A DNA stretch of 64,000 nt. Source: DATBVX01 sp963695985 (lineage in GTDB: Bacteria > Pseudomonadota > Gammaproteobacteria > Steroidobacterales > Steroidobacteraceae). The DNA is taken from assembly GCA_963695985.1 (NCBI GenBank), contig CAVOIC010000001.1, positions 62,001 through 126,000 on the forward strand, read 5' to 3'. Each line of letters starts with the position of its first letter. The first letter of the stretch is position 1. The position numbers were made by a program, and so were the translations under genes. The notes beneath the pieces were generated by a model that made no database searches, was not told the DNA's origin, and saw only the letters and a list, made by a program, of their open reading frames with translations. Shown in pieces: positions 45,154 to 54,034 of this stretch.

Positions 45154-45735
45154 CTAGCCCTCTTTCGGTCGATTGAATTCCGCATCAATTACGATGAGGA
45201 CCTTGTCGCCAATAAAAGGCAAAAACGTAGAGATCCCAAACTCGCTCCTCTTCAGGGTGCCGCGCGCCGAGAAGCCGAGCGTCGGCCGCTGATCGAAGGG
45301 ATTCGGTCCCACCTTGTTCAAAGTTGCATCGAGCGTGAGCGGCTTGGTTACTCCGTGCAGGGTCAACGTCCCTTCGATACGAAATCCATTGGTCCCCGTA
45401 CGCGTGACGCGCAGGGACTGGAATCGCATTTCGGGGAATTGAGCGACATTCAGGAACTTGTCGCTACGCAGGTCGTTGTCGCGCGCCTCGAAGCCGGTGT
45501 CTATCGAGGCTACGCGCACCACCACGGCGACGTGGCAGGATTCAAGTGCTTCCGGATCGCAATTGAGTGTCGCGTCGATGTCGCGAAACGAACCGTGTTT
45601 CTGGGAAAACCCGATATGGTCGATTGTAAACACCAGGTCGACGTGCGTCTTTTCCAGGTCAAATTGAGCGGAGGCGGAGTGCGCTAGTGGCGCTTGAACC
45701 AAGCAGGCAATGAGAAAACACAAACCTGTTCGCAT
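45154..45735 (-). CDS. YceI family periplasmic lipid-binding protein
   Basis: A 193-residue protein with an N-terminal signal peptide (cleavage around SASA-Q) and the YceI lipocalin-like pattern: THVDLVFTIDHIGFS at the start, SDKFLNVAQFPEMRFQS in the middle and GTLTLHGVTKPLTLDA later. YceI proteins bind polyisoprenoid-type lipids in the periplasm. It converges with the dioxygenase gene across 140 bp in which I see no hairpin. Confidence 0.88.
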   Translation of the reverse strand: MRTGLCFLIACLVQAPLAHSASAQFDLEKTHVDLVFTIDHIGFSQKHGSFRDIDATLNCDPEALESCHVAVVVRVASIDTGFEARDNDLRSDKFLNVAQFPEMRFQSLRVTRTGTNGFRIEGTLTLHGVTKPLTLDATLNKVGPNPFDQRPTLGFSARGTLKRSEFGISTFLPFIGDKVLIVIDAEFNRPKEG

Positions 45736-46055
45736 GGCTATGACCTCTTGGCCCTTGTAACAACGTAAAGGTGCAAAGTCCCCGCGCGATCGACCGCTTG
45801 GTGCGCCCGAATCCTGCTGGTGTCGATACTAAGCGCTTCCGATTTTACGTGGGGATCGGTTGCGATCCAAAGCAGCGCGTAAGAGTTACCTGACGGACCG
45901 CGTCGAAATTACGATCCTGTGAGCGTCTTGTGGTCGGCGCTCCGCCCGCGGAGAGAATCTGATTGACATGCGCTCGGTGTCTTGCAAAGTAGCGATTATT
46001 GAGGCAAATCCGACTGGCGTATTCGTCCGGCAGCACTTCAACTGGGGGACAAGCA
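45736..46055. other. 320-bp divergent intergenic region between yceI-like and VOC dioxygenase genes
   Basis: No coding frame here looks real. A TTGACA hexamer at 45963-45968 could be a -35 element for the plus-strand gene, but only a poor -10 (aaagta) follows at 17 bp. A purine-rich gggggaca sits just before the ATG at 46056 as its ribosome site. Nothing else, such as a hairpin or repeat, is evident. Confidence 0.35.
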
Positions 46056-47012
46056 ATGGAACCGAATCCACACATCCTGAAGCATCACCACATCACTTTG
46101 AATGTCGGCACCGCTCAGGACGATTATGACTTTCACACCAAAGTGCTCGGATTGAAAAGTGTGAAGAAAACGGCGCTCTATGACGGAGACGAGCCGATCT
46201 ATCACCTCTACTATGGCAATGATCTCGGCGACGAAAGTACCCTGATTACCTGCTTTCCGATGCGCCAGTCCGGTCGCAAGGCGCGCCCCGGTACGGGCCA
46301 GATCAAGACGCTCGCTCTGTCCGTACCACGATCGTCGCTCAAGTTTTGGCAAGAGCACCTCAAAAAGCACGGCGTCAACGCGCTCGATGACGAGCGATTT
46401 GGCGAGCGGATGCTACGATTCAAGCACCCCTGCGGAATCGGATATGCCTTTGTCGGCATCGATGATGACAATCGAAAGCCCTACTCGAACGGCGCAGTTC
46501 CCTCGGAGTGTGGGATTCGAGGCACCCACGGCATCACGGTGTCGGTGCGCGATTCGGAAAACTCCGAAGAATTCATTCAGGACGGTTGGAGCGGGAAGAA
46601 TCGGCGAACCGATGGCGCGACGATTCGCTACGAAGTCGGGACGGGCGGCACGGGCACGATCGTTGACTTCCTACAGGAGCCGACTGTTCCGCAAGGTTCG
46701 TGGGCCTATGGCGAAGGTACGGTCCATCACTGCGCCTTCAAAGTCGCAACGCTCGACATCCAGAGCAATGTCAAGTTTCGACTGGAAGGCTTGGGATACA
46801 CGGATACGTCGGATCGGAAGGATCGTGGATACTTCGATTCGATCTACGTACGCACGCCCGCTGGCGCGCTGTTCGAAGCGTGCGTCTCCAAGGCCCAAGG
46901 ATTTCTCGTCGACGAGTGCTACGAGGATCTCGGCAAGAGCCTCCAGATTCCGCCCCCGTTCCGTGACCGCGAGAAGAGTATTGCGTCGTACCTTGAGCCG
47001 CTGAAGTACTGA
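46056..47012 (+). CDS. Two-module VOC ring-cleaving dioxygenase (LinE/PcpA/MhqO-like)
   Basis: A 318-residue protein with two VOC repeats: the first begins HHHITLNVGTAQDD, the second GTHGITVSVRDSE, and the later strands VHHCAF and GALFEACV supply a His and Glu for iron. This is the arrangement of hydroquinone 1,2-dioxygenases (PcpA, LinE) and MhqO-type enzymes. ATG 46056 is preceded by a good ribosome site; an upstream GTG at 45999 is less convincing. With the nearby gallate-type dioxygenase it suggests aromatic ring catabolism, but the two genes are separated by a minus-strand gene. Confidence 0.82.
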   Translation: MEPNPHILKHHHITLNVGTAQDDYDFHTKVLGLKSVKKTALYDGDEPIYHLYYGNDLGDESTLITCFPMRQSGRKARPGTGQIKTLALSVPRSSLKFWQEHLKKHGVNALDDERFGERMLRFKHPCGIGYAFVGIDDDNRKPYSNGAVPSECGIRGTHGITVSVRDSENSEEFIQDGWSGKNRRTDGATIRYEVGTGGTGTIVDFLQEPTVPQGSWAYGEGTVHHCAFKVATLDIQSNVKFRLEGLGYTDTSDRKDRGYFDSIYVRTPAGALFEACVSKAQGFLVDECYEDLGKSLQIPPPFRDREKSIASYLEPLKY

Positions 47013-47210
47013 GACACCGGGCGGCCAATCTACATCGGGCGGTGGCACGATTCTGATCCGTACCCGCGTGAGGTAGGCTCCGCACGGCGGGGCGTACCGC
47101 GCCCAGTAGTCCATGAGCGCGCATTGTCGAGGCGATCAGGTCTCGCCTCGGCATGGCCGTGGCAGCTACGCAGTCTTGAAGACGAGGCGTGACTTGACCT
47201 GAAGGCGCGG

Positions 47211-47417
47211 CTACGTGGGCTTGAGCTTCCCTTCTCTTTCGTACTGAGCGCGCTCGCGCGCGGTGAGGACGAAGCTGAAACCCTTTCCATCGTCGAATTC
47301 GGCGGAACCATCCCGGAGCTCGTGTGCACGATACACGCCCGGTGGCGCGTCTCTGCGTACGCCTTGGTCCGTGATGTGTGTGATGACGCCGGTGAGCTTA
47401 ATGACGCTGGTCTTCAT
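47211..47417 (-). CDS. 68-residue protein of unknown function, copy A
   Basis: ATG 47417 is preceded by a purine-rich gagggacgg site. The protein begins MKTSVIKLTGVITHI, contains a GVYRAHELRDGSAEFDDGKG stretch and ends in a charged tail (REGKLKPT). No signal peptide or membrane segment. Copy B (52010-52216) differs at three residues (Val/Ile, Ser/Thr, Ala/Thr) and at three silent sites, so the frame is intact in both and changes are conservative. I do not recognise the family. Confidence 0.5.
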   Translation of the reverse strand: MKTSVIKLTGVITHITDQGVRRDAPPGVYRAHELRDGSAEFDDGKGFSFVLTARERAQYEREGKLKPT

Positions 47418-47494
47418 GGGATCCGTCCCTCGATCTAGTCTGAAACCTGTCGATGCCTGAAGTGGACGGTGCCAGTCTACTCGCTTTCCACAAC

Positions 47495-47649
47495 AGTCTC
47501 GGCGCCGTGGTCGGCACGTCGAACCTGAACATCTACGCGGCCAGTCACTCGAGGACTTCAAGAAGACGAGGAACGCGCAGGTGCTCTAGTCGGTGACAGG
47601 TCATGAGGAGGGCAAGAAGGACTGGGACAAACAGACGAGCGGCCGCTAA
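47495..47649 (+). pseudogene. Decayed 3' end of the gallate dioxygenase, copy A
   Basis: Corresponds to 44850-45013, the last ~55 codons of the intact dioxygenase gene, including the final GGCCGCTAA. Disabled by a 10-bp deletion (atgcgcggcc lost after gcggcc) and by a stop (ctctag where the gene has ctctac). Copy B carries the same lesions, so the fragment decayed before it was duplicated. Confidence 0.8.
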
Positions 47650-47652
47650 CTC

Positions 47653-47677
47653 ACAGGATTTGAACCTGCGACTCCTA
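47653..47677 (-). pseudogene. tRNA-Pro fragment (T-arm region)
   Basis: Twenty-five bases identical to 53801-53825 of the intact tRNA-Pro gene, same orientation: the variable loop and full T arm on the minus strand. The acceptor strand and CCA end are replaced by the end of repeat copy A, and the anticodon arm is not recognisable. It lies between repeat A and the ppc promoter region. Confidence 0.7.
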
Positions 47678-47748
47678 TACGTAGAACGACCCGATACCAT
47701 GGGCGCGCGCTAGTTGGCAGTCCCCTTTCGGTATGATCACGGGCCACT

Positions 47749-50511
47749 ATGGATCAGGCCGGTGACAAAGACCTCCCGCTGCGCGAAGACATTCGTCTCC
47801 TCGGCCGCATTCTTGGCGATACGGTGCGCGCCCAGGACGGCGCCGCGACCTTCGACACGATCGAGCTCATCCGCCAGACGGCCGTGCGCTTTCACCGCGA
47901 GGCCGACGCCACGGCGCGGCGCCAGCTCGAAACCCTTATCAGCGAGCTGCCTAGCGAGCAGGCTACCCGGATCATCCGCGCCTTCAGCCATTTCTCGCAC
48001 CTCGCCAACATCGCCGAGGATCAACACCACATTCGCCGCACCCGGACACACGCCCTGCTGGGCACACCACCGCGCGAGGGCACGCTGGCTGCCGCACTCG
48101 GCCGCGCTCGTGAAGCAGGCATTTCACGCACGCGACTGCAGGCGTTTTTCGACTCGGCGCTGTGCAGTCCCGTTCTCACCGCCCACCCCACCGAAATCCG
48201 CCGGCGCAGCGGCATCGACCGTGAAATGGAGATCGCCCGGCTGCTGGACGAGCGTGACCGCATCGCCTTCACGCCCGAAGAGCTCGCCGCCAATAGCGAA
48301 GCCCTGCGCCGCGCCGTCCTCACCCTGTGGCAGACAGGCCTCGTGCGCGACACCCGCCTCGCGGTCATCGACGAAGTGGCCAATGGCCTCGCCTATTACG
48401 ACCAGACGTTCCTGCGCGAGCTGCCGCGCTTATATGCCGGTCTCGAAGATGTGCTCGGCACCCTGGACCCGGCGTGGCAGGGGATTCCGGTCGGCTCGTT
48501 CCTGCGCATCGGCAGCTGGATCGGTGGCGACCGTGACGGCAACCCGTACGTCACCGCCGACGTCCTGCGCCGGGCGTTGACCCTGCAGAGCGAGCGCGCG
48601 CTCCGGTTCTATCTCGACGAGGTGCATCGCCTCGGCAGCGAACTGTCCCTTGACGATCGTCTCCTCTCGGTCTCAACCGACCTGCAGCGGCTCGCCGACC
48701 TCTCGCCCGACCCCTCACCGCAACGTCGGCACGAGCCGTACCGGCGGGCCCTGAGCGGTCTCTACGCGCGCCTCGCCGCGACCCTCGAGCGCCTCGACGG
48801 CTTCGAAGCGCCGCGCCACGCCGTCGGCGCCGCGCCCCCCTATGCGACCGACGAGGAACTGCGCGCCGACCTCGACGTCATGCATGCCTCGCTCACCACC
48901 CACGGCTCCGCGGACCTCGCGCGCGGCCGCCTGCGTCACCTGCGGCGCGCCGTCGACGTGTTCGGTTTTCACCTCGCGTCCCTCGACCTGCGCCAGAACT
49001 CCGACGTCCATGCGCGCGTCATCGCCGAGCTCTGCCAGACCGCTGGCGATCCCATGGACTACGCCGCGTCCAGCGAGGGCGCGCGCCTCGCCTGGCTCTC
49101 GGGCGAGATCACTCATCCGCGCCCCTTGACCTCGCCCTATCTCCCGTATTCGAGCGAGACGACGTCCGAACTGGACGTGCTGCGTGCCGCGGCCGAAGGC
49201 CGGAAGATCCGCGGTGCCCGCGCGCTACCTCACTACGTCATCTCGAAGACCACGAGCGCCTCCGACGTGCTCGAAGTCGCCGTCCTGCTCAAGGAAGTGG
49301 GACTCCTGCACCCGTGCGAGAAGTGCCTCGACCTGGACCTCGTCCCGCTCTTTGAGACGATCGACGACCTGCGTCGCTGCGCTGAGGTCATGCAGACACT
49401 CTTCGCGCTCCCGGCATACCGCGCACTCCTGCGTTCCCGCGGCAACGTGCAGGAAGTCATGCTTGGCTACTCCGACAGCAACAAGGATGGCGGTTACGTC
49501 ACGTCGACCTGGGAACTCTACAAGGCCGAAGTCGCGCTCATCGACACCTTCCGCCGCCACGACATCGTACTGCGACTCTTTCACGGCCGCGGCGGCTCCG
49601 TCGGCCGCGGTGGCGGACCGAGCTATCAGGCCATCCTCGCCCAACCCGACGGCGCGGTGCAGGGCGCGATCCGCATCACCGAACAGGGCGAAATCATCGC
49701 CGCGAAATACTCCAATCCGGACGTCGGCCGCCGCAACCTCGAAGCCCTGGCGGCTGCGACGCTGGAAGCCACTCTCCTCAGGCATCCTGGCGCCACACCG
49801 CGCGCCGAATTTCTCGCGGCCATGGACGAACTCTCGGCCACCGCCTACCGGGCGTATCGAGCACTGGTATACGAAACGCCCGGCTTCGAGCGCTACTTTC
49901 GCGAATCCACCGTCATCGGGGAAATCGCCAGCCTCAACATCGGCAGCCGTCCCGCATCTCGCAGCTCCTCCACGCGCATTGAAGACCTGCGCGCCATCCC
50001 TTGGGTGTTCAGCTGGGCGCAATGCCGCCTGATGCTCCCCGGCTGGTACGGCTTCGGCGCCGCCGTCCGCGCCTGGCGTGCCGCACATGCCGCCGGTCCC
50101 GCCGACGGCCTCGCGATCCTGCGCACCATGTCCCGCGAGTGGTCGTTCTTCAGGACCCTGCTTTCCAACATGGACATGCTCCTCGCCAAGACCGACCTCG
50201 GCATCGCCTCCCGCTATGCCGAGCTCGTCGACGACCCGAGCCTGCGCGAGCAGGTCTTCTCACGGGTGCAGACCGAGTGGCACGATGCAGTCCAGGCTCT
50301 GCTCGATATTACCCAACAACGCGCGCTGCTCGACACCAACCCGCTGCTCGCCCGCTCCATCCGCAACCGCTTTCCCTACATCGACCCGCTCAACCACATC
50401 CAGATCGAACTTCTGCGCCGCCACCGCGCCGGCGACACGGACGCGCGCGTCGTGCAGGGTATTCATCTCACCATCAACGGCATCGCGGCTGGACTGCGCA
50501 ACAGCGGCTAG
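47749..50511 (+). CDS. ppc: Phosphoenolpyruvate carboxylase
   Basis: A 920-residue enzyme of normal bacterial length. Key motifs are all present: VLTAHPTEIRRRS with catalytic His146, GYSDSNKDGGY, the glycine loop FHGRGGSVGRGGGP, and the C-terminal TINGIAAGLRNSG (usual end is NTG). It carboxylates PEP to oxaloacetate with bicarbonate, refilling the citric acid cycle. ATG 47749 sits 72 bases after the tRNA-Pro fragment. A methyltransferase gene follows after 11 bp. The gene lies between two 530-bp direct repeats and so could be lost by homologous recombination. Confidence 0.95.
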   Translation: MDQAGDKDLPLREDIRLLGRILGDTVRAQDGAATFDTIELIRQTAVRFHREADATARRQLETLISELPSEQATRIIRAFSHFSHLANIAEDQHHIRRTRTHALLGTPPREGTLAAALGRAREAGISRTRLQAFFDSALCSPVLTAHPTEIRRRSGIDREMEIARLLDERDRIAFTPEELAANSEALRRAVLTLWQTGLVRDTRLAVIDEVANGLAYYDQTFLRELPRLYAGLEDVLGTLDPAWQGIPVGSFLRIGSWIGGDRDGNPYVTADVLRRALTLQSERALRFYLDEVHRLGSELSLDDRLLSVSTDLQRLADLSPDPSPQRRHEPYRRALSGLYARLAATLERLDGFEAPRHAVGAAPPYATDEELRADLDVMHASLTTHGSADLARGRLRHLRRAVDVFGFHLASLDLRQNSDVHARVIAELCQTAGDPMDYAASSEGARLAWLSGEITHPRPLTSPYLPYSSETTSELDVLRAAAEGRKIRGARALPHYVISKTTSASDVLEVAVLLKEVGLLHPCEKCLDLDLVPLFETIDDLRRCAEVMQTLFALPAYRALLRSRGNVQEVMLGYSDSNKDGGYVTSTWELYKAEVALIDTFRRHDIVLRLFHGRGGSVGRGGGPSYQAILAQPDGAVQGAIRITEQGEIIAAKYSNPDVGRRNLEALAAATLEATLLRHPGATPRAEFLAAMDELSATAYRAYRALVYETPGFERYFRESTVIGEIASLNIGSRPASRSSSTRIEDLRAIPWVFSWAQCRLMLPGWYGFGAAVRAWRAAHAAGPADGLAILRTMSREWSFFRTLLSNMDMLLAKTDLGIASRYAELVDDPSLREQVFSRVQTEWHDAVQALLDITQQRALLDTNPLLARSIRNRFPYIDPLNHIQIELLRRHRAGDTDARVVQGIHLTINGIAAGLRNSG

Positions 50512-50522
50512 AGGAGACGATC

Positions 50523-51368
50523 GTGGAGGGCACGCACCAGAGCGATGACGAGCAGGCGAAGCTTTGGAACGGCCCGGCTGGCCGCGCGTGGGTTGATGCG
50601 CAGGAGCTGCTCGACCAGATTCTGAAGCCTTTCGAGGATCTGCTCGTTACAGCGGTGGACGCGAGTGCGGGACGGCAGGTACTCGACGTGGGCTGCGGCA
50701 CGGGAAGTACGACGCGCGCGGTCGCGCGATTACTTGGCGCAAAGGGTCGTTGTCTGGGCATTGACATTTCAGAGCCGATGATCGCTGCTGCCCGCGCCCG
50801 CGCCGAACAGGAGAACGCAGCGGCGACGTTCGTCTGTGCCAATGCACAGACCCACGCGTTTGAGCCGGCAAGCTTCGACATGATCATTTCGCGCTTTGGC
50901 GTGATGTTCTTTGATGACTTCGTCCAGGCCTTTGCAAACCTGCGCCGTGTCGCAAGTGACGCCGCCGCATTGAGATTCATAGCCTGGCGGAGTGCTGCCG
51001 AGAATCCGTTCATGACGACGGCCGAACGCGCAGCGGCACCGCTGCTGCCAAACCTCCCCGCTCGTCGGCCGAATGCGCCGGGGCAGTTCGCTTTCGCCGA
51101 CCAGCAGCGGATCTACTCCATCCTGGAGCAGAGCGGCTGGGCTGAGATCGATATCCAACCGATCGATGTGGCTTGCACGCTGCCCGAGAAGGAGTTGAAC
51201 CGGTACCTGACCCGGCTCGGTCCCGTCGGCCTCATTCTTCAGGAGGTGGACCAGCGGACTCGCATGCAGGTCGTCGAGACGGTCCGCGCGGCGTTTGATC
51301 CCTATGTGCGCGGAGCTGAAGTGCGCTTCACGGCGTCCTGCTGGATGGTTGGCGCTCGAAACTTCTAA
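50523..51368 (+). CDS. Class I SAM-dependent methyltransferase
   Basis: A 281-residue protein from GTG 50523, which has a strong gaggag site 7 bases upstream; longer in-frame starts lie inside ppc. Motif I is VLDVGCGTGSTTRAV, followed by an acidic residue after the second strand (GIDISEPM) and a post-I region SFDMIISRFGVMFFDD. It resembles UbiE/COQ5-like small-molecule methyltransferases. The first residues (DEQAKLWNGPAGRAW) are typical of this group. Co-transcribed with ppc. Confidence 0.85.
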   Translation: MEGTHQSDDEQAKLWNGPAGRAWVDAQELLDQILKPFEDLLVTAVDASAGRQVLDVGCGTGSTTRAVARLLGAKGRCLGIDISEPMIAAARARAEQENAAATFVCANAQTHAFEPASFDMIISRFGVMFFDDFVQAFANLRRVASDAAALRFIAWRSAAENPFMTTAERAAAPLLPNLPARRPNAPGQFAFADQQRIYSILEQSGWAEIDIQPIDVACTLPEKELNRYLTRLGPVGLILQEVDQRTRMQVVETVRAAFDPYVRGAEVRFTASCWMVGARNF

Positions 51369-51394
51369 GTGGAACCCGCCATGGGTTGCAGGTG

Positions 51395-51978
51395 GGCGCG
51401 TGACCGGTCGCAACGCGCGTTATCTATTTCATCGTCGCTGGACATGGATCGCCGGCCGTGACAACGGCCAGATACCGTTTCGTCCGGAGCGCTTCTGGGG
51501 TCGCAACCTGCTCATGCCGCTCGTGGTCGGATTCATGTTCCACCACATCCTCACGGTGAAGACGCCACTCGGCCGAAAGGCGCGCCCGGCTGTGCTATCC
51601 AAAGGCGGGCCGCTGATCCGTGTGAAGCGCTGCGACTTCGCCGCGGCCGGCGTCGAGCGTACGCCGCGGGTCGTTGGCGTGCGCAACGGCCGGCCATTAC
51701 TCCAGGATGGTCGGACGCTCGACGTTGCGGATGTCATCTGGTGCAGCGGGTTCGATCCGGGCTTCGATTGGATTGACCTTCCCGTCCTCGATGAGGACGG
51801 GGAGCCGAGGCACCAGAGTGGCGAGGTCGAAAACCAGCCCGGGCTGCATTTCGTCGGGCTGCCGCTCCTGTACGCAATGTCCTCGTCGATGATCCACGGC
51901 GTGAGGCGGGACGCGGCGCGCATTGTCGAGGCGATCAGGTCTCGCCTCGGCATGGCCGCGGCAGCTACGCAGTCCTGA
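51395..51978 (+). pseudogene. C-terminal fragment of a CzcO-like flavin-containing monooxygenase
   Basis: About 190 codons with the C-terminal half of a Baeyer-Villiger/CzcO-type flavoprotein: the strand DVADVIWCSGFDPGFDWIDL and the closing segment GLHFVGLPLLYAMSSSMI are typical. The FAD and NADPH Rossmann motifs are missing, and the sequence starts abruptly after the methyltransferase gene. In-frame starts exist upstream (51295) but lie in methyltransferase sequence. Only its last ~20 codons are repeated in copy A. Confidence 0.75.
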
Positions 51979-52009
51979 AGACGAGGCGTGACTTGACCTG
52001 AAGGCGCGG

Positions 52010-52216
52010 CTACGTGGGCTTGAGCTTCCCTTCTCTTTCGTACTGAGTGCGCTCGCGCGCTGTGAGGACGAAGGTGAAACCCTTTCCATCGTCGAACTCG
52101 GCGGAACCATCCCGGAGCTCGTGTGCACGATACACGCCCGGTGGCGCGTCTCTGCGTACGCCTTGGTCCGTGATGTGTGTGATGATGCCGGTGAGCTTGA
52201 TGACGCTGGTCTTCAT
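52010..52216 (-). CDS. 68-residue protein of unknown function, copy B
   Basis: Second copy of the gene at 47211-47417 with three conservative substitutions. Start ATG 52216 and the purine-rich leader are unchanged. It lies tail-to-tail with the monooxygenase fragment (31-bp gap). No function can be assigned. Confidence 0.5.
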   Translation of the reverse strand: MKTSVIKLTGIITHITDQGVRRDAPPGVYRAHELRDGSAEFDDGKGFTFVLTARERTQYEREGKLKPT

Positions 52217-52293
52217 GGGATCCGTCCCTCGATCTAGTCTGAAACCTGTCGATGCCTGAAGTGGACGGTGCCAGTGTACTCGCTTTCCACAAC

Positions 52294-52448
52294 AGTCTCG
52301 GCGCCGTGGTCGGCACGTCGAACCTGAACATCTACGCGGCCAGTCACTCGAGGACTTCAAGAAGACGAGGAACGCGCAGGTGCTCTAGTCGGTGGCAGGT
52401 CATGAGGAGGGCAAGAAGGGCTGGGACAAACGCACGACCGGCCGCTAG
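52294..52448 (+). pseudogene. Decayed 3' end of the gallate dioxygenase, copy B
   Basis: Same fragment as 47495-47649 with the same 10-bp deletion and premature TAG. Towards its end it is closer to the intact gene than copy A is (acgcacgaccggccgc matches), which again suggests that copy B is nearer to the ancestral state. Confidence 0.8.
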
Positions 52449-52514
52449 TCGCAGCTGCCAGCCGCGCTCGTGCGGCGTGCCACTGGTGTGCTTACCGACA
52501 CAAAGGTAACACTT

Positions 52515-53775
52515 CATTCCGGGCACATAGGTAACACTTTCCGGCCTTTGCAGGAGATGCAAAGTGCCGTGGCAGGAGTGTTGCAAGATGGACGAGCGGC
52601 TGCGGTTTGTTGCCCGGTTACTCGAAGGCGAGAAGATGGCGGGGCTGTGCCGGGAGTTCGAGATCTCGCGCAAGACCGGGCACAAGATCTTCAACCGGTA
52701 CCAGGAGTGTGGGCTGGAGGGCCTGACGGACCGCAGCCGACGGCCCTACCGGCATGCCAACCGCTTACCCTTCCAGGTCGAGACGCTGATCGTGCAGCTG
52801 AAGAAGGAACACCCGAGCTGGGGTGCGCCGAAGATCCGCGAGAAGATCCGGCGCCGTCACAGCGCGATCACGCTGCCCGCGATCAGCACCGTGCACGCGG
52901 TCCTGGACCGGCATGGGCTGGTCACTCGAGGTCGCAGGACTCGCTACAAGGCCAACGGCACCACGCTCTCTAGGCCCACCCGAGCGAACGATCTGTGGTG
53001 CGCGGACTACAAGGGCGAGTTCATGCTCGCCGACCGGCGTTACTGCTATCCGCTCACGATCACCGACTTCGCGAGTCGCTACCTCATCTGCTGCGATGCC
53101 TTGGCGACCACCAAGGAGGTCTATGCATTTACCGTGTTTGAGCGGGCTTTTAAGGACTTCGGGCTCCCGCAGGCGATTCGCACCGACAACGGCCATCCCT
53201 TCGCGAGCGTCACTTCGTTCTTCGGTCTGAGCAAGCTCTCGGTGTGGTGGTTGCGGCTCGGAATCGGCATCGAGCGCATCAAGCCGGGTAACCCGCAGCA
53301 GAACGGCCGGCACGAGCGCATGCACTTAACCTTGAAGAAAGAAGCCACGCGACCGGCCGCGAAGAACTTCCTGCAGCAGCAGGCGAAGTTCGACCAGTTC
53401 ATCGAGTGCTACAACCACGAGCGGCCACACCAGGCGCTGGGCATGAAGTACCCGGCCGAGCTCTACACGTCCTCGCCGCGGCCCTATCAAGGCTTAGGCG
53501 AGCTCGAGTATCCCTTCCACGACCGAACCATTACCGTCACGAGCTGTGGTCGGATCTGCGTCGGTAGTCGAAAAATCAACTTGAGTGCGGTCTTCGCCGG
53601 CCAGAACGTCGGCATCAAGGAGGTCAGCGAGAAAATATGGCTCGTGACCTTTATGCACTACGATCTAGGTTTCTTTGATCACGAGGTGGGCCGCGTCGAA
53701 TGCGCCCCCAATCCCTTCGAGACAAAAGTGTTACCTATGTCTCCGGTATAAACCGTTACCTATGTGACCGGAATG
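52515..53775 (+). mobile_element. IS481-type insertion sequence
   Basis: Bounded by 21-bp imperfect inverted repeats, CATTCCGGGCACATAGGTAAC at 52515-52535 and its partner at 53755-53775 (one mismatch). Further short ACATAGGTAAC-like units occur just inside or outside both ends (52498 region and 53730 region), which is common in this group and makes the exact outer boundary uncertain by some 20 bases. It holds a single transposase gene. No target duplication is obvious. The right end is 14 bp from the tRNA-Pro 3' end. Confidence 0.8.
52564..53751 (+). CDS. IS481-type transposase (DDE integrase fold)
   Basis: A 395-residue transposase. An N-terminal helix-turn-helix (FEISRKTGHKIFNRYQECG) is followed by an integrase core with the catalytic Asp in LWCADYKGEF, the second Asp in IRTDNGHPF, and the Glu in GRHERMHLTLKKE. 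The HERPHQALGMKYPAELY stretch is a signature of the IS481/IS3 integrase core. The gene is full length and without stops, so the element may still be active. Confidence 0.9.
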   Translation: MPWQECCKMDERLRFVARLLEGEKMAGLCREFEISRKTGHKIFNRYQECGLEGLTDRSRRPYRHANRLPFQVETLIVQLKKEHPSWGAPKIREKIRRRHSAITLPAISTVHAVLDRHGLVTRGRRTRYKANGTTLSRPTRANDLWCADYKGEFMLADRRYCYPLTITDFASRYLICCDALATTKEVYAFTVFERAFKDFGLPQAIRTDNGHPFASVTSFFGLSKLSVWWLRLGIGIERIKPGNPQQNGRHERMHLTLKKEATRPAAKNFLQQQAKFDQFIECYNHERPHQALGMKYPAELYTSSPRPYQGLGELEYPFHDRTITVTSCGRICVGSRKINLSAVFAGQNVGIKEVSEKIWLVTFMHYDLGFFDHEVGRVECAPNPFETKVLPMSPV

Positions 53776-53789
53776 GACCCTGGGAGAGT

Positions 53790-53866
<77 letters not shown>

Positions 53867-54034
53867 AGGTTGGTGTCGACGGCGCCAAGGTCGCGCCACG
53901 GCAAGGGCGCGAAGTGTACTCAAGAGATCCTTGTGCTTCAACTGCTTGCGTCTGTTCAGCGAGCTCGCAGTCAACCCTGCGCCTGATCGGGCGTTTGTGG
54001 GTCTCAGGACGCTGGCAATAGACAGGAGATCCTC

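Larger units (their letters stand above)
47117..47649. repeat. Direct repeat copy A (~533 bp)
   Basis: Matches copy B at 51916-52448 base for base with a constant offset of 4799 and no gaps; I count about 14 mismatches, roughly 97% identity. It contains the last ~20 codons of a flavin monooxygenase (plus strand), a 68-codon ORF (minus strand) and a decayed 3' end of the gallate dioxygenase (plus strand). PEP carboxylase and a methyltransferase lie between the copies. At its right end copy A runs into a tRNA-Pro fragment. Confidence 0.9.
51916..52448. repeat. Direct repeat copy B (~533 bp)
   Basis: Partner of 47117-47649. To its left the monooxygenase reading frame continues without a break, whereas copy A starts abruptly, so B keeps the older junction. 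To its right come 66 bp of unassigned sequence and then the IS481-type element, with the intact tRNA-Pro behind it. Confidence 0.9.

Noticed and set aside
47211..47561. Extended 116-codon version of the small minus-strand gene
   Set aside because: The upstream 48 codons overlap the dioxygenase remnant in antisense. The ATG at 47417 has its own ribosome site and gives the 68-residue protein.
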